From positions 1,010,047-1,074,046 of the forward strand of contig NZ_SDLR01000002.1 of NCBI RefSeq assembly GCF_004522215.1: DNA of 64,000 nt, given 5' to 3'. Below are positions 9,026-17,725 of the stretch, piece by piece; positions within the stretch are counted from its first letter, which is position 1, and each line of letters starts with the position of its first letter. The notes beneath the pieces are model-generated. The model did no database searches, was not told the DNA's origin, and worked only from the letters and a program-made list of their open reading frames with translations. This DNA comes from Ammoniphilus sp. YIM 78166 (GTDB lineage: Bacteria > Bacillota > Bacilli > Aneurinibacillales > RAOX-1). A program made the position numbers and the translations under genes.

Positions 9026-9821
9026 TTATAAAGAGGGGGAGACAACATTTAAAACTCGTGTGTTCACTGGGGATTCACAATTAGGTACTTTTGTAAAAAT
9101 ATACTCGCTTGAATTAATCGAAATACTTGGACTTTCCGGATTTGATTTCATCGTGATTGATATGGAGCATACAACCTTATCGTATGACAAGGTTGAACAT
9201 ATGGTCCGTACAGCTGACTTATATGACATGGCTTCTATAGTTCGTATTCCAGACAGTGAAGAAAGTACCATTCTCCATGCCCTGGATTTAGGAGCCATAG
9301 GGATTCAAGTTCCCCAAATAAATAATCGGGCAGATGTAGAATCCATTGTTCAAGCGGCAAAGTATCCTCCTCATGGTACAAGAGGGGTCACCTATGCCCA
9401 CCGTGCTGCAAAGTTTGGATTTAAGACCGGAAAGAGTTATATGCAAGAAGCAAATGAAAGAAATACGATTGCCGTTCATATTGAAACGGTTAGCGCATTT
9501 AATCAAGTAGATGCTATCTGTAGCGTAGAAGGATTGGATATCGTATTTATAGGACCTGTTGATTTGTCCATTGCATTAAACCTTTCATCTGATTATGTTT
9601 CTGGGGAAATGAGCGGACCTGTACAAACCATTTTGGAGTCTTGTCGAACACATGGAAAACAGCCCGGTATTATGGTTAATAATGAGAGAGAGTATCGATA
9701 TGCAATGGAGCAGAACATTCCGTACATTGTCTGGGGATCTGATATTGCTGTTTTTAAACAAGCAGCCACAGGAATCAAACATTTGCAAGAACGTATCCGT
9801 CACGATTTTCTAAAAGTATAA
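9015..9821 (+). CDS. HpcH/HpaI aldolase family protein (class II pyruvate aldolase type)
   Basis: About 268 residues, the usual length for 4-hydroxy-2-oxo-heptanedioate aldolases and relatives, which split 2-oxo acids into pyruvate and an aldehyde using a divalent metal. Key stretches are FDFIVIDMEHTTLS (base His), AVHIETVSAFNQVDAI (metal Glu) and IVFIGPVDLSIAL (metal Asp). PHGTRGVTYAHRAAKFG matches the arginine-containing region that binds the oxo acid. It is coupled to the cupin gene and followed by the TRAP transporter, which suggests that it acts on the imported acid or a product of it. Confidence 0.88.
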   Translation: MMSNYKEGETTFKTRVFTGDSQLGTFVKIYSLELIEILGLSGFDFIVIDMEHTTLSYDKVEHMVRTADLYDMASIVRIPDSEESTILHALDLGAIGIQVPQINNRADVESIVQAAKYPPHGTRGVTYAHRAAKFGFKTGKSYMQEANERNTIAVHIETVSAFNQVDAICSVEGLDIVFIGPVDLSIALNLSSDYVSGEMSGPVQTILESCRTHGKQPGIMVNNEREYRYAMEQNIPYIVWGSDIAVFKQAATGIKHLQERIRHDFLKV

Positions 9822-9860
9822 AGGATTTACTTGGAAATCCGAATGGATCTTTTGATAGAA

Positions 9861-9875
9861 ATGTAAGCGGTTGAT
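9861..9875. promoter_or_regulatory. cre-like sequence upstream of dctP
   Basis: ATGTAAGCGGTTGAT matches the Bacillus cre consensus WTGNAANCGNWNNCW with one mismatch. It lies 35 bases before the TRAP binding-protein start and inside a region flanked by GGATC/GATCC. CcpA repression of the transporter is inferred. Confidence 0.4.
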
Positions 9876-9909
9876 CCAATGAAAAATGTAAAAAATTGGG
9901 GGATATTAT

Positions 9910-10944
9910 ATGAAAAAATGTCTATCGTTTCTATTAAGTGTGGGTATGGTTGCTTTATTAGCTGGTTGTGGGCAGGGGAATGATACATCCACCGCTACTA
10001 CAAGTCCGGATTCTTCTTCGAATCAAGAAGTCAAAACGATTAAAATAGCTCATGCCGCCTCACTAACGCATCCTTTTCATACAGCTACGGTTAAATTTGT
10101 AGAGCTGGTGAAAGAAAAAACAAATGGACGTATTGACATTCAAATTTACCCTTCTCGACAACTAGGGGACGATAGAGAGATTCTCGAGCAAACCATGAAT
10201 GGTTCGATCGATTCAGCAGTCGTATCAAGTGCTATATTTAGCGGATTTACTCCCGTGCTTGATGCGGTGCAGATGCCATTTCTTATTAACAGCTATGACA
10301 TTGAAGAGAAGGTACTAAAAGCTCCAGTTACGAAAGAATTATTGGACAGCCTTGACCAATCACTGGGATTAAAAGGGTTAACCTTGTTTGAAGGTGGAAT
10401 GAGACATATTGCCAATACGAAGAAAGAAGTTAAATCACCATCTGATTTGGAAGGGTTAAAGTTAAGAGTTGTTCCTTCTGACTTGATCAAAGACACATTT
10501 GCGAAACTAGGGTCTTCTCCAACTCCTATGGCTTATGGTGAAATTTATTCAGCTCTTCAGACAAAGGTCATTGATGGAGAAGAGATAAACCTGACTTCCA
10601 TTGTTGCAGAGAAACATTATGAGGTATTAAAGCATATCACGCTTTCCGGACAGTTTCCTTTCCCCGGTGCACTTATCTTTAATAGTGATATTTTTAATGG
10701 TCTCTCCGATGAAGATAAGAAAGCGATTCAAGAGGCTGCTGTAGAAGCGACAGATTTCAATATCTCCGAAGTGAAGGTCTTGGATACAGAAGCGTTAAAA
10801 ACAATTAAAGAAAAAGGGATAACGGTAACAGAATTAAAAGACAATAAAGAGTTTTTGGATTTAACAAAACCAGTCTATGATGCTTATTCTTCTAAAGATC
10901 CTCTAATTAAAAAGTTTATTGAGGAAGTTCAGAAATTAAAATAA
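9910..10944 (+). CDS. dctP: TRAP transporter substrate-binding lipoprotein (DctP family)
   Basis: A 344-residue extracytoplasmic binding protein. The signal peptide ends in the lipobox LLAGC, with Cys20 as the lipidated residue, followed by a Ser/Thr-rich linker. The mature part has DctP features: KFVELVKEKTNGRIDIQIYPS, a GSIDSAV segment, and LEGLKLRVVPSDLIKD, where the Arg is the one that usually binds the carboxylate of the ligand. It delivers an organic acid to the DctQ/DctM permease encoded next. The ribosome binding site is GGGGGA. Substrate unknown. Confidence 0.92.
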   Translation: MKKCLSFLLSVGMVALLAGCGQGNDTSTATTSPDSSSNQEVKTIKIAHAASLTHPFHTATVKFVELVKEKTNGRIDIQIYPSRQLGDDREILEQTMNGSIDSAVVSSAIFSGFTPVLDAVQMPFLINSYDIEEKVLKAPVTKELLDSLDQSLGLKGLTLFEGGMRHIANTKKEVKSPSDLEGLKLRVVPSDLIKDTFAKLGSSPTPMAYGEIYSALQTKVIDGEEINLTSIVAEKHYEVLKHITLSGQFPFPGALIFNSDIFNGLSDEDKKAIQEAAVEATDFNISEVKVLDTEALKTIKEKGITVTELKDNKEFLDLTKPVYDAYSSKDPLIKKFIEEVQKLK

Positions 10945-10960
10945 GTGCATCGTAAATGGT

Positions 10961-10981
10961 GGGGCACTGAATCTTTGCCCC
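10961..10981 (+). terminator. Hairpin between dctP and dctQ
   Basis: GGGGCA and TGCCCC form a 6-bp GC-rich stem followed by TTCTAATTTTC. A partial terminator here would give more binding protein than permease, as is common in transporter operons. Confidence 0.45.
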
Positions 10982-11034
10982 TTCTAATTTTCTAGCGATA
11001 GTTGATTTATATCAAATGACTAGGAGGGTTTACG

Positions 11035-11574
11035 TTGCAACAGTTAAGTAAGATGATTTATACCCTTTCAATATGGATACTTACTCTATTAGTGGGCTTG
11101 ATGGCAGGTGTAACGATGCTAGAGGTTGTGGGACGCAATCTTTTCGGTCATTCTTTTTCCTGGTCGGAGGAGGTAGCAAGGTATACATTAGTCTGGCTTA
11201 CTTTTATTGGTGTCAGTGCGGTGTATAAACGGAAGGAACTCGTTGGGTTTGATCTATTAATGGATAAAATACCTCCTAAATCTAGGACCATCCTTTCTGC
11301 TCTCGTCCAGTTGGTCATGATCGGGTTTATTCTTATTCTTATTTATTATGGATTCAAGCAATCATTCTCCAGAACGGTTATGCTTCAACATAGCGCAGGT
11401 CTAAATTTACCCATGTATGTTCCGTATCTGGCCATTCCAATTGGCATGGTAATGACACTCGTTCATGCCATCGCGCATTTCTTTGAGCAAAAGGATCCGG
11501 TTGTTTCGTCTGATCAAGCTCGGAATGATAATTTATACGATCAAATGAAGATTCAAGGGGGAGAAGCCAAATGA
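11035..11574 (+). CDS. dctQ: TRAP transporter small permease (DctQ family)
   Basis: A 179-residue membrane protein with four predicted helices, as in DctQ subunits. EVVGRNLFGHSFSWSEEVARYTLVWLTFIG is the characteristic central region. Translation starts at a TTG with GGAGGG six bases upstream. The end overlaps the large-permease start by four bases (ATGA), showing translational coupling. Confidence 0.9.
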   Translation: MQQLSKMIYTLSIWILTLLVGLMAGVTMLEVVGRNLFGHSFSWSEEVARYTLVWLTFIGVSAVYKRKELVGFDLLMDKIPPKSRTILSALVQLVMIGFILILIYYGFKQSFSRTVMLQHSAGLNLPMYVPYLAIPIGMVMTLVHAIAHFFEQKDPVVSSDQARNDNLYDQMKIQGGEAK

Positions 11575-12860
11575 TGTATGCTTCGCTCGGTTTCATCATT
11601 TTGTTAGCTTTGGGCGCTCCTATTGCTTTTGTTATAGGGATAACCGGGTTTATTCATTTATTAAGCACCGGTGATTTTCATTTATTGCAAACCATGACAC
11701 AACGGATGTTTTCTAATGTCGATAGTTTTACTCTTCTTGCCATTCCGTTCTTTATACTTGCCGGTGAATTGATGAATTCATCAGGGATAACAACAAAGCT
11801 TATCGATTTCTCTCGCAGCTTAATTGGCTATGTTCGCGGCGGGATAGGCTACGTGAATGTGTTCGTGGGTGTTTTTCTTGGGGCCATTGTAGGTTCTGCT
11901 AACGCGGAAGCAGCGATAAGGGGCTCCATGATGGTGCCAGAGATGGAAAAGGACGGTTATGATCGGAGGTTTGCAGCAGCACTTACTGCGACATCCTCCA
12001 TTATTGGACCGGTTCATCCACCTAGTTTAATCTTTATTATTTACGGGGTTGCGGCCAGTACATCCATTGGTGCTTTGTTTTTGGCCGGGATTATTCCAGC
12101 TTTATTAATAGCTGTTGCTCACATCGTTGTTGTTTTCCTTTATGCGCGTAAAAAGGGAGCTGTCTTGAAAAAACATCCATTCCCTACCCTGAAGGAATTT
12201 ATGGTTTCTTTTTATCAGGCCATCCCCGCCTTGCTCATCCCATTCATCATTTTAGGCGGTATTTATTCCGGTATGTTCACACCGACTGAGTCAGGTGCGA
12301 TCGCCTGTTTCGTAGCACTGTTTATTGGTTTATTTGTATATCGGACATTGAAACTTTCAGATTTACCGAGAATTCTGTCACACACAGGGATTATTACAGC
12401 GTCGATCACTTTTATCATTGCAACATCCAATATCCTTGGCTGGTCGCTTACAATTGAACAGATGCCGCAAAAAATTGCCGAAGCTATTCTATCTATCAGC
12501 AATAATCCAACTGTAGTTTTACTTTTGATTAATATTTTATTGCTTATCGTTGGGATGTTTATGGATATTACAGCAGCGATCCTTATCCTAGTACCCGTAT
12601 TACTTCCGGTAGTTACTACCTTAGGAGTGGATCCTGTTCATTTTGGACTCATCATAACCATTAACTTGGCGTTAGGACTTATTACACCTCCTGTTGGTGT
12701 CGTTTTGTTTATTACATCGAATGTAACGAAAGTACCATTACAACCACTCGTAAGAGCATGCCTTCCATTTTTTATTTGTATCATTGTTACTCTGCTTATT
12801 GTCACGTACGTTCCGGAAATATCCTTATATCTACCGAGAGTAGCAGGATTGTTAGGATAG
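11571..12860 (+). CDS. dctM: TRAP transporter large permease (DctM family)
   Basis: A 429-residue integral membrane protein, the usual DctM length, with about 12 hydrophobic segments. Family stretches include FTLLAIPFFILAGELMN, GAIVGSANAEAAIRGSMMVPEM, FTPTESGAIA and GLITPPVGVVLF. It forms the sodium-coupled channel of the TRAP system. It is the last gene of the cupin-aldolase-TRAP unit. Confidence 0.93.
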   Translation: MMYASLGFIILLALGAPIAFVIGITGFIHLLSTGDFHLLQTMTQRMFSNVDSFTLLAIPFFILAGELMNSSGITTKLIDFSRSLIGYVRGGIGYVNVFVGVFLGAIVGSANAEAAIRGSMMVPEMEKDGYDRRFAAALTATSSIIGPVHPPSLIFIIYGVAASTSIGALFLAGIIPALLIAVAHIVVVFLYARKKGAVLKKHPFPTLKEFMVSFYQAIPALLIPFIILGGIYSGMFTPTESGAIACFVALFIGLFVYRTLKLSDLPRILSHTGIITASITFIIATSNILGWSLTIEQMPQKIAEAILSISNNPTVVLLLINILLLIVGMFMDITAAILILVPVLLPVVTTLGVDPVHFGLIITINLALGLITPPVGVVLFITSNVTKVPLQPLVRACLPFFICIIVTLLIVTYVPEISLYLPRVAGLLG

Positions 12861-12896
12861 AGATATGAGGTAAAAGAAAGTGGTGGAGAACAAAGG

Positions 12897-12923
12897 AGGA
12901 CAGGAAAAAATTGCTCCTGTCCT
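12897..12923. terminator. Hairpin between convergent dctM and the germination operon
   Basis: AGGACAGGA and TCCTGTCCT form a perfect 9-bp stem with a nine-base loop. Neither side has a long T tract, so it may be a weak bidirectional terminator or only an RNA-stabilising hairpin. Confidence 0.45.
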
Positions 12924-12975
12924 ATTACGGAAAAGTAAATATATAGGCCAGCACATTGCTTTCCATTTTTAAGTT

Positions 12976-14073
12976 TTATTTCGCCAGTTTCAGCCCCAGC
13001 CATTTCCGCAAGAATGAAATCAGCAGTAATCCTGCTGGCACAAAAACGAATAAGATAGGAATCCCTAAAAAGGTATTCTGAAAGTAACTAGTCATTTCAG
13101 CAACGTTTGGAAACACCCAGTATGCTATGATCGTAATGATTAGTCCAGCAGGTAGCGACAGCGGCTTATAGTCGGTAAGATTCAGCCATTGGGAGATCGA
13201 ATTAACAACAACAAACTGCATAAGCCCTAACTTGATAAAGGATCCTCCAACCCAAATAAGCATAACAAGAGATTCCAGATTCTCGAAAAAGTCGGCATAG
13301 CTAATGTAGCGGGCAGCGCTCATAATGGGGTAGAGAAAGTCGCCGGTAATGTTGCCAAAAAGGAGCAGTGTGGTCAGATTGGTAATGACCAAGGTTCCAA
13401 CGGCAGTGATTACCGAATAATACCCCCATGAGAGACTTTTTTTCTGATCCCTAATATAGGGTAATAAAAAGGAAACATAGAAAAATAACGCGTAAAACGA
13501 TTGCAATACGATGGCACCTTTTAAGGAAGGACTTAACCCCTTCTCCATTACGGGGAAGATGGATGTGATCTTTAATTCTGGAATGAGTAAAATCATCAAG
13601 ATGACCCAGAGCAAAAAAAGAATAGGAGTAAATATTTCCGCTAATCTCGCTGCTACTTCCAGTCCACCCCGTAAGGCAATGGAAGTAGCCAGCATCATGG
13701 TTCCCATGACGATCAAGATCGGAGTTTGGTTGAGAAATGCACCTACAATGAACTCGGCATATTGACGAAGAGCTATGCCTGTACCTACTGTAAAGTAAAA
13801 AATGTAGAGGAAGCTAAGAATCATTCCTGGAATTTTTCCTATAATCTGTTCCGTGTATTGAATAAAGGTTTTATGTATATAGATGGAATGCAATTTCCAG
13901 GCCAGATATAAGGCTAAAAAACCAATGAGAGAAGCCCAAATTGGTGACAGCCATAGATCCCGCTCTGCATAATGGAACGCAACGCCAGGGGCGGTAAGTA
14001 CAGATGTTGCAATGACATTGGTATACAGTAACAAGGCCATTTGCCAAGAGGAAATTCTACCTTTCTCAAGCAT
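12976..14073 (-). CDS. Spore germination receptor B subunit, third tandem copy (GerAB/GKAB family)
   Basis: About 365 residues with ten hydrophobic segments, an APC-superfamily amino-acid-permease-like subunit of the GerA germinant receptor in the spore inner membrane; B subunits hold the germinant binding pocket. The start is the ATG at 14073, which overlaps the stop of the preceding copy (TGATG) and has GGGGGAGG upstream. Typical stretches: ISSWQMALLLYTN, IALRQYAEFIVGAFLNQTP, SARYISYADFFENLESLVM. It is the last gene of the operon and clearly related to, but not identical with, the two copies before it. Confidence 0.9.
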   Translation of the reverse strand: MLEKGRISSWQMALLLYTNVIATSVLTAPGVAFHYAERDLWLSPIWASLIGFLALYLAWKLHSIYIHKTFIQYTEQIIGKIPGMILSFLYIFYFTVGTGIALRQYAEFIVGAFLNQTPILIVMGTMMLATSIALRGGLEVAARLAEIFTPILFLLWVILMILLIPELKITSIFPVMEKGLSPSLKGAIVLQSFYALFFYVSFLLPYIRDQKKSLSWGYYSVITAVGTLVITNLTTLLLFGNITGDFLYPIMSAARYISYADFFENLESLVMLIWVGGSFIKLGLMQFVVVNSISQWLNLTDYKPLSLPAGLIITIIAYWVFPNVAEMTSYFQNTFLGIPILFVFVPAGLLLISFLRKWLGLKLAK

Positions 14074-15176
14074 CAGCCTCCCCCTTTCCCTTGATCCCAA
14101 ACCAGTTGCCTCAACTGAGCAATAAGAAGTAAGGTAGCTGGAATAAGAATAAAAAAGGTGATCATCATGAAAAACGTTCTGGTCAGAAATTGACTCATTT
14201 CAGAAACGTTGGGAAATACCCAAATAGCCATCATGGTGATTAAGAATGCCATAGGCAAAGAAAGGGTTTTATAGTCCGGAAAATCCAGCCACTGGGCTGT
14301 ACTCATAGCTACGACGTATAGCATTAGTCCAAGTTTAATAAATGAACCTCCAATCCAGATGGCCATGACTACGGATTCCAGATTTTCGAAAAAATCCGCA
14401 TATTGAATGTATCTGACAGCACTCATCACAGGGTATAGGAAGCTTCCGGTTATGTTTCCGAACAGAAAAAGAGTCGCCAAAGAGGTAACGGTTAAGGTTA
14501 CCATCACCGCCAGTACGGAGTAAAATCCCCATTGAAGGCTTCTCTTTTGATCACTCAGAAACGGCAGAATAAAAGGGAGGAAAAAGAATAAAGCAAAAAA
14601 TTGCTGGGCGATCAGAGCCCCTTTGAGTGAAGGCATGATTCCATTTTCCATTACAGGTAATATATTTTGTATATTCATTTCAGGGATGAGCAGAACCACA
14701 ACGATAACCCACATGAGTATAAGAATGGGTACAAGCATATCCGACAGACGGGCTATCACTTCAAGTCCACCCCGTACGGCAAGAGAACAAGCTAACATGA
14801 TGCTCCCCATTAAGATATAAATGGGTGTCCGGTTCAAGAAGGCTCCTACTACCATCTCGGAATATTGACGAAGAGCTATCCCGGTGATTATTAAGTAATA
14901 GCTGCTATAAACGAAACCGAGAATCTTTCCCAAGGTCTTTCCTACGATTAGATTCATGTATTGAGTCAACGTTTTATTAGGATGAATAAGATGCAGCTTC
15001 CAGGCAAGATAGATGGTTAAGAAGCCGGCAAGCGAACCCCAGATTACAGAAAGCCATAAATCCCGCTCCGCAAATTTATACATGATCCCGGGAGCTGAAA
15101 GAATGGCTGTTGCTATCGAATTCGTATAAAGCAAAAGGGCCATTTGAATAGGAGTGATCCTCCCTTTTTCCATCAT
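14073..15176 (-). CDS. Spore germination receptor B subunit, second tandem copy (GerAB/GKAB family)
   Basis: A 367-residue paralogue of its neighbours with the same ten-helix layout (ITPIQMALLLYTN, IALRQYSEMVVGAFLNRTP, SAVRYIQYADFFENLESVVM). AAAGGAGG precedes the tandem ATG codons at 15176 and 15173. Differences between the three copies fall in both membrane and loop segments, as expected if each binds a different germinant. The N-terminal segment following the start is the most conserved part of the three. Confidence 0.9.
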   Translation of the reverse strand: MMEKGRITPIQMALLLYTNSIATAILSAPGIMYKFAERDLWLSVIWGSLAGFLTIYLAWKLHLIHPNKTLTQYMNLIVGKTLGKILGFVYSSYYLIITGIALRQYSEMVVGAFLNRTPIYILMGSIMLACSLAVRGGLEVIARLSDMLVPILILMWVIVVVLLIPEMNIQNILPVMENGIMPSLKGALIAQQFFALFFFLPFILPFLSDQKRSLQWGFYSVLAVMVTLTVTSLATLFLFGNITGSFLYPVMSAVRYIQYADFFENLESVVMAIWIGGSFIKLGLMLYVVAMSTAQWLDFPDYKTLSLPMAFLITMMAIWVFPNVSEMSQFLTRTFFMMITFFILIPATLLLIAQLRQLVWDQGKGGG

Positions 15177-15192
15177 AGGATCCTCCTTTCAA

Positions 15193-16293
15193 TCATCTAG
15201 TTCCTTTGGGCGAGAACCTTTCTCGCAAGAGGGCAATGAAGAGTAAGCATGCTGGAATGACAATAAAATAGGTAGGCTGTACAAAAGCACTAACCGTTGA
15301 GAAATAATGGCTCATTTCTGAAACGTTTGGAAAGGCCCATACCCCCATCATGGTAGTTAGAAGGCCTATCGGTAATGAAAGAAGCTTATAGTCAGAGAGC
15401 TCCAAACATTGGGCAGTGCAGAGGACTGTGATGTAATACATAATCCCCAATTTAATGAACGACCCGCCGATCCAGATCGCCATCACCACCGATTCCAGGT
15501 TCTCGAAAAAGTCAGCATAGCCAATATAGCGTGATGCGCTCATTACCGGATAGAGAAAGTTGCCTGTAATGTTGCCAAACAGTAACAATGTGGCTAAATT
15601 AGTGATCACCAGTGTAGCCATGACGGCCAGAACGGAGTAGAATCCCCATTTGAGTCCCTGTTTTTGATCGCTCAGAAAGGGTAGCAAAAAAGACATGAAA
15701 AAGAACATTGTATACCATGCCTGCGGGACTACGGCTGCCAAAAGCGAAGGAGTGATTCCTTTCTCCATCACGGGAAGCAAATTCCTCAGCTCGAATTCAG
15801 GGATAAGTAATATCACCAGCGTTAGCCAAAGGAGGAAGAGGATGGGGACAAACATGTCCGATAGTCTAGATATGGCTTCCAATCCTCCGCGTACAGCGAG
15901 AGCGCAGACAAGAGCCATACTGCCCATAATCACTAATAGGGGAGTCTGGCTAAGAAAGCTTCCTACAAGGAATTCTCCATACTGCCTGAGTACGATTCCA
16001 CATATAAAGATGAAGTAGAAGCTAAAGACAAAACCAAGCCCTTTTCCTAGAACTCGTCCTATGATTTGTTCCCCGTATTGAATGAAAGTTTGATTGGGAT
16101 ACATATCGTGTAGTTTACAAGCAAGAAATACCGCTAAAAATCCGATTACGGAAGCAAAGATTGGCGGAAGCCATAAATCTCGCTCAGCATATCGAAAAGT
16201 AATGCTTGGAACCATGAGAATGGCTGTGGCAATGATATTGGTATACATTAAAAGCGCCATTTGCAATGAGGATATCCTCCCTCTTTCCATCAT
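15193..16293 (-). CDS. Spore germination receptor B subunit, first tandem copy (GerAB/GKAB family)
   Basis: A 366-residue GerAB-type permease-like subunit (ISSLQMALLMYTN, IVLRQYGEFLVGSFLSQTP, SASRYIGYADFFENLESVVM). A ribosome binding site GAAAGGAGG precedes ATGATG at 16293. It follows the small D gene by 33 bases and is followed by copy two after 16 bases. Being closest to the A, C and D genes, it may be the ancestral partner (inference). Confidence 0.9.
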   Translation of the reverse strand: MMERGRISSLQMALLMYTNIIATAILMVPSITFRYAERDLWLPPIFASVIGFLAVFLACKLHDMYPNQTFIQYGEQIIGRVLGKGLGFVFSFYFIFICGIVLRQYGEFLVGSFLSQTPLLVIMGSMALVCALAVRGGLEAISRLSDMFVPILFLLWLTLVILLIPEFELRNLLPVMEKGITPSLLAAVVPQAWYTMFFFMSFLLPFLSDQKQGLKWGFYSVLAVMATLVITNLATLLLFGNITGNFLYPVMSASRYIGYADFFENLESVVMAIWIGGSFIKLGIMYYITVLCTAQCLELSDYKLLSLPIGLLTTMMGVWAFPNVSEMSHYFSTVSAFVQPTYFIVIPACLLFIALLRERFSPKGTR

Positions 16294-16326
16294 CAGGGTC
16301 CTCCTTTCGTTTGGGCTACCTGCTTA

Positions 16327-16551
16327 TTACTCAAGTATTTTACCAAGGGGACCAAACAAGGCTTCCATGAGCTTGGCTGGGCTGGGGAGGTCCGGATAAA
16401 ATACCAGAACGATTCCCAGCAGCCAGCCCATCGATAATAAGCTCAGAAAAGCGAACTTATCCTTTTGCTTCAGCTGGCGAAGGGTTTGCCATTCGTATAG
16501 TAAAATGAAGGCGACAATGAATGTCATGCCTAGGATAGCCCCCCAATTCAT
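16327..16551 (-). CDS. Small two-helix membrane protein, D subunit of a GerA-type receptor
   Basis: A 74-residue protein with two hydrophobic helices (about residues 4-20 and 36-54) separated by a charged loop (LRQLKQKDK). Its start overlaps the gerC-type stop by four bases (ATGA). Size, two-helix layout and position match the D proteins reported within GerA-type operons of Bacillus species, which modulate germinant response. The sequence itself is poorly conserved, so the call rests mainly on context. Confidence 0.75.
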   Translation of the reverse strand: MNWGAILGMTFIVAFILLYEWQTLRQLKQKDKFAFLSLLSMGWLLGIVLVFYPDLPSPAKLMEALFGPLGKILE

Positions 16552-17723
16552 GGAGTTTTCACCTCATCTTTTGGAATGCCTTGTGGAGTTGAGGCTAGGC
16601 CAGGCCTGCGCACATACGCTTTGATGTCAAAGTCGACTTCCACCGAGGCAAAGGTATCCTCCCAGTTTTTCCGGACTTTTTGCCATTCTTTAGGATACTT
16701 GCGGTGGAACGCTTCTGCAAATCCAAGAATATCGGTTTTAAAGTCCTTCTGAACTTTATCTAAGGTTTGCTTCAAGCGTTTTTGAAGTTCTTCTTCCACT
16801 GTTTCTTCCAACGACTTCACAAATGTGGGGTCCATTAGTGAAAAGGTAGTACCATTTAAGACGGCGTCGTCTTCGAGTACGGCTTTGATGGTCATTTTCC
16901 ATTTTCCATTTTCAATGCGCGGGATGAGTTGACTGTCAGCGTCAATCAGGAGCAGGGAAATATACCCTTGAGCCTCTTTCGGTTGGACGGTCACGGTAGA
17001 AACCTGTATTTCATTTCGGAACCAGAGGACGCCCCGTGTCAGCTTTTCACCGATTGTAGCCACCATCTTATCCTTTTTAAAAATTGCCGTCTGGTTAACA
17101 TAGCCAATAGTCTGAAGGGGCTTGAGTCCTTTTTCCACAGGGAGTTTCGTAATCATGGGTAGAGCGGCTGTCTGGGCATCTCCGCTTAACATCTGTAAAA
17201 GTTCTTTCAATGTGATATTCAGCAATACTTCAGAGTTAGCTAGTTCTCGAAGAACTTCAGTCTGACTCCGTTCTAATGGTGGCTGCAACTCAAGTATTTC
17301 TTTGGCTGTTCCTTTAGCAACAAACACCTTCGCCCGCAAGCGTGGCTGCGGATGTCTAACCAGGAAATCAACCGTCTCACGGATTCCTGTTTTGGCAAAT
17401 TGTTCTCCAAAGATGATGGCCTTCAAGTGTCCCCAAAATACCCTTCGTGGTATCCTTTCGTTTAAGCGGGCAATCGCTTCGGCAATGGTTCTTCCATCGC
17501 CGCTCCTGACCATGGTAACGGGAGCATCGCCTCCACCGCCACTTTCAGCTCCCATTAGTTTGGGAATGTGCATTTCTATTGTTATTTCAATCGTATCATC
17601 ATCCTTCATATCAAGCCCAAGGCCAGTCGCAAGTGCTAAGTCATTCACTTCGGTACGATCCCAGCATCCGCTAACTAGTAGGCAGGATAAGAGTATAAAA
17701 CAAAGAGCGTATACCTGCTTCAT
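16548..17723 (-). CDS. Spore germination receptor C subunit, lipoprotein (GerAC family)
   Basis: A 391-residue lipoprotein with lipobox LLVSGC (Cys20) followed by the family motif WDRTEVNDLALATGLGLD. GerC subunits are anchored on the outer face of the inner spore membrane and are needed for receptor assembly. The C-terminal third (QKDFKTDILGFAEAFHRKYPKEW) is the typical alpha/beta region. The start is two bases after the GerAA stop codon; its Shine-Dalgarno lies within the upstream gene, giving tight coupling. Confidence 0.93.
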   Translation of the reverse strand: MKQVYALCFILLSCLLVSGCWDRTEVNDLALATGLGLDMKDDDTIEITIEMHIPKLMGAESGGGGDAPVTMVRSGDGRTIAEAIARLNERIPRRVFWGHLKAIIFGEQFAKTGIRETVDFLVRHPQPRLRAKVFVAKGTAKEILELQPPLERSQTEVLRELANSEVLLNITLKELLQMLSGDAQTAALPMITKLPVEKGLKPLQTIGYVNQTAIFKKDKMVATIGEKLTRGVLWFRNEIQVSTVTVQPKEAQGYISLLLIDADSQLIPRIENGKWKMTIKAVLEDDAVLNGTTFSLMDPTFVKSLEETVEEELQKRLKQTLDKVQKDFKTDILGFAEAFHRKYPKEWQKVRKNWEDTFASVEVDFDIKAYVRRPGLASTPQGIPKDEVKTP

Positions 17724-17725
17724 TT

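Noticed and set aside
13511..13765. Open frames opposite the germination B genes (also near 14623 and 15695)
   Set aside because: They are antisense shadows of conserved membrane-protein codons and lack ribosome binding sites and family features.
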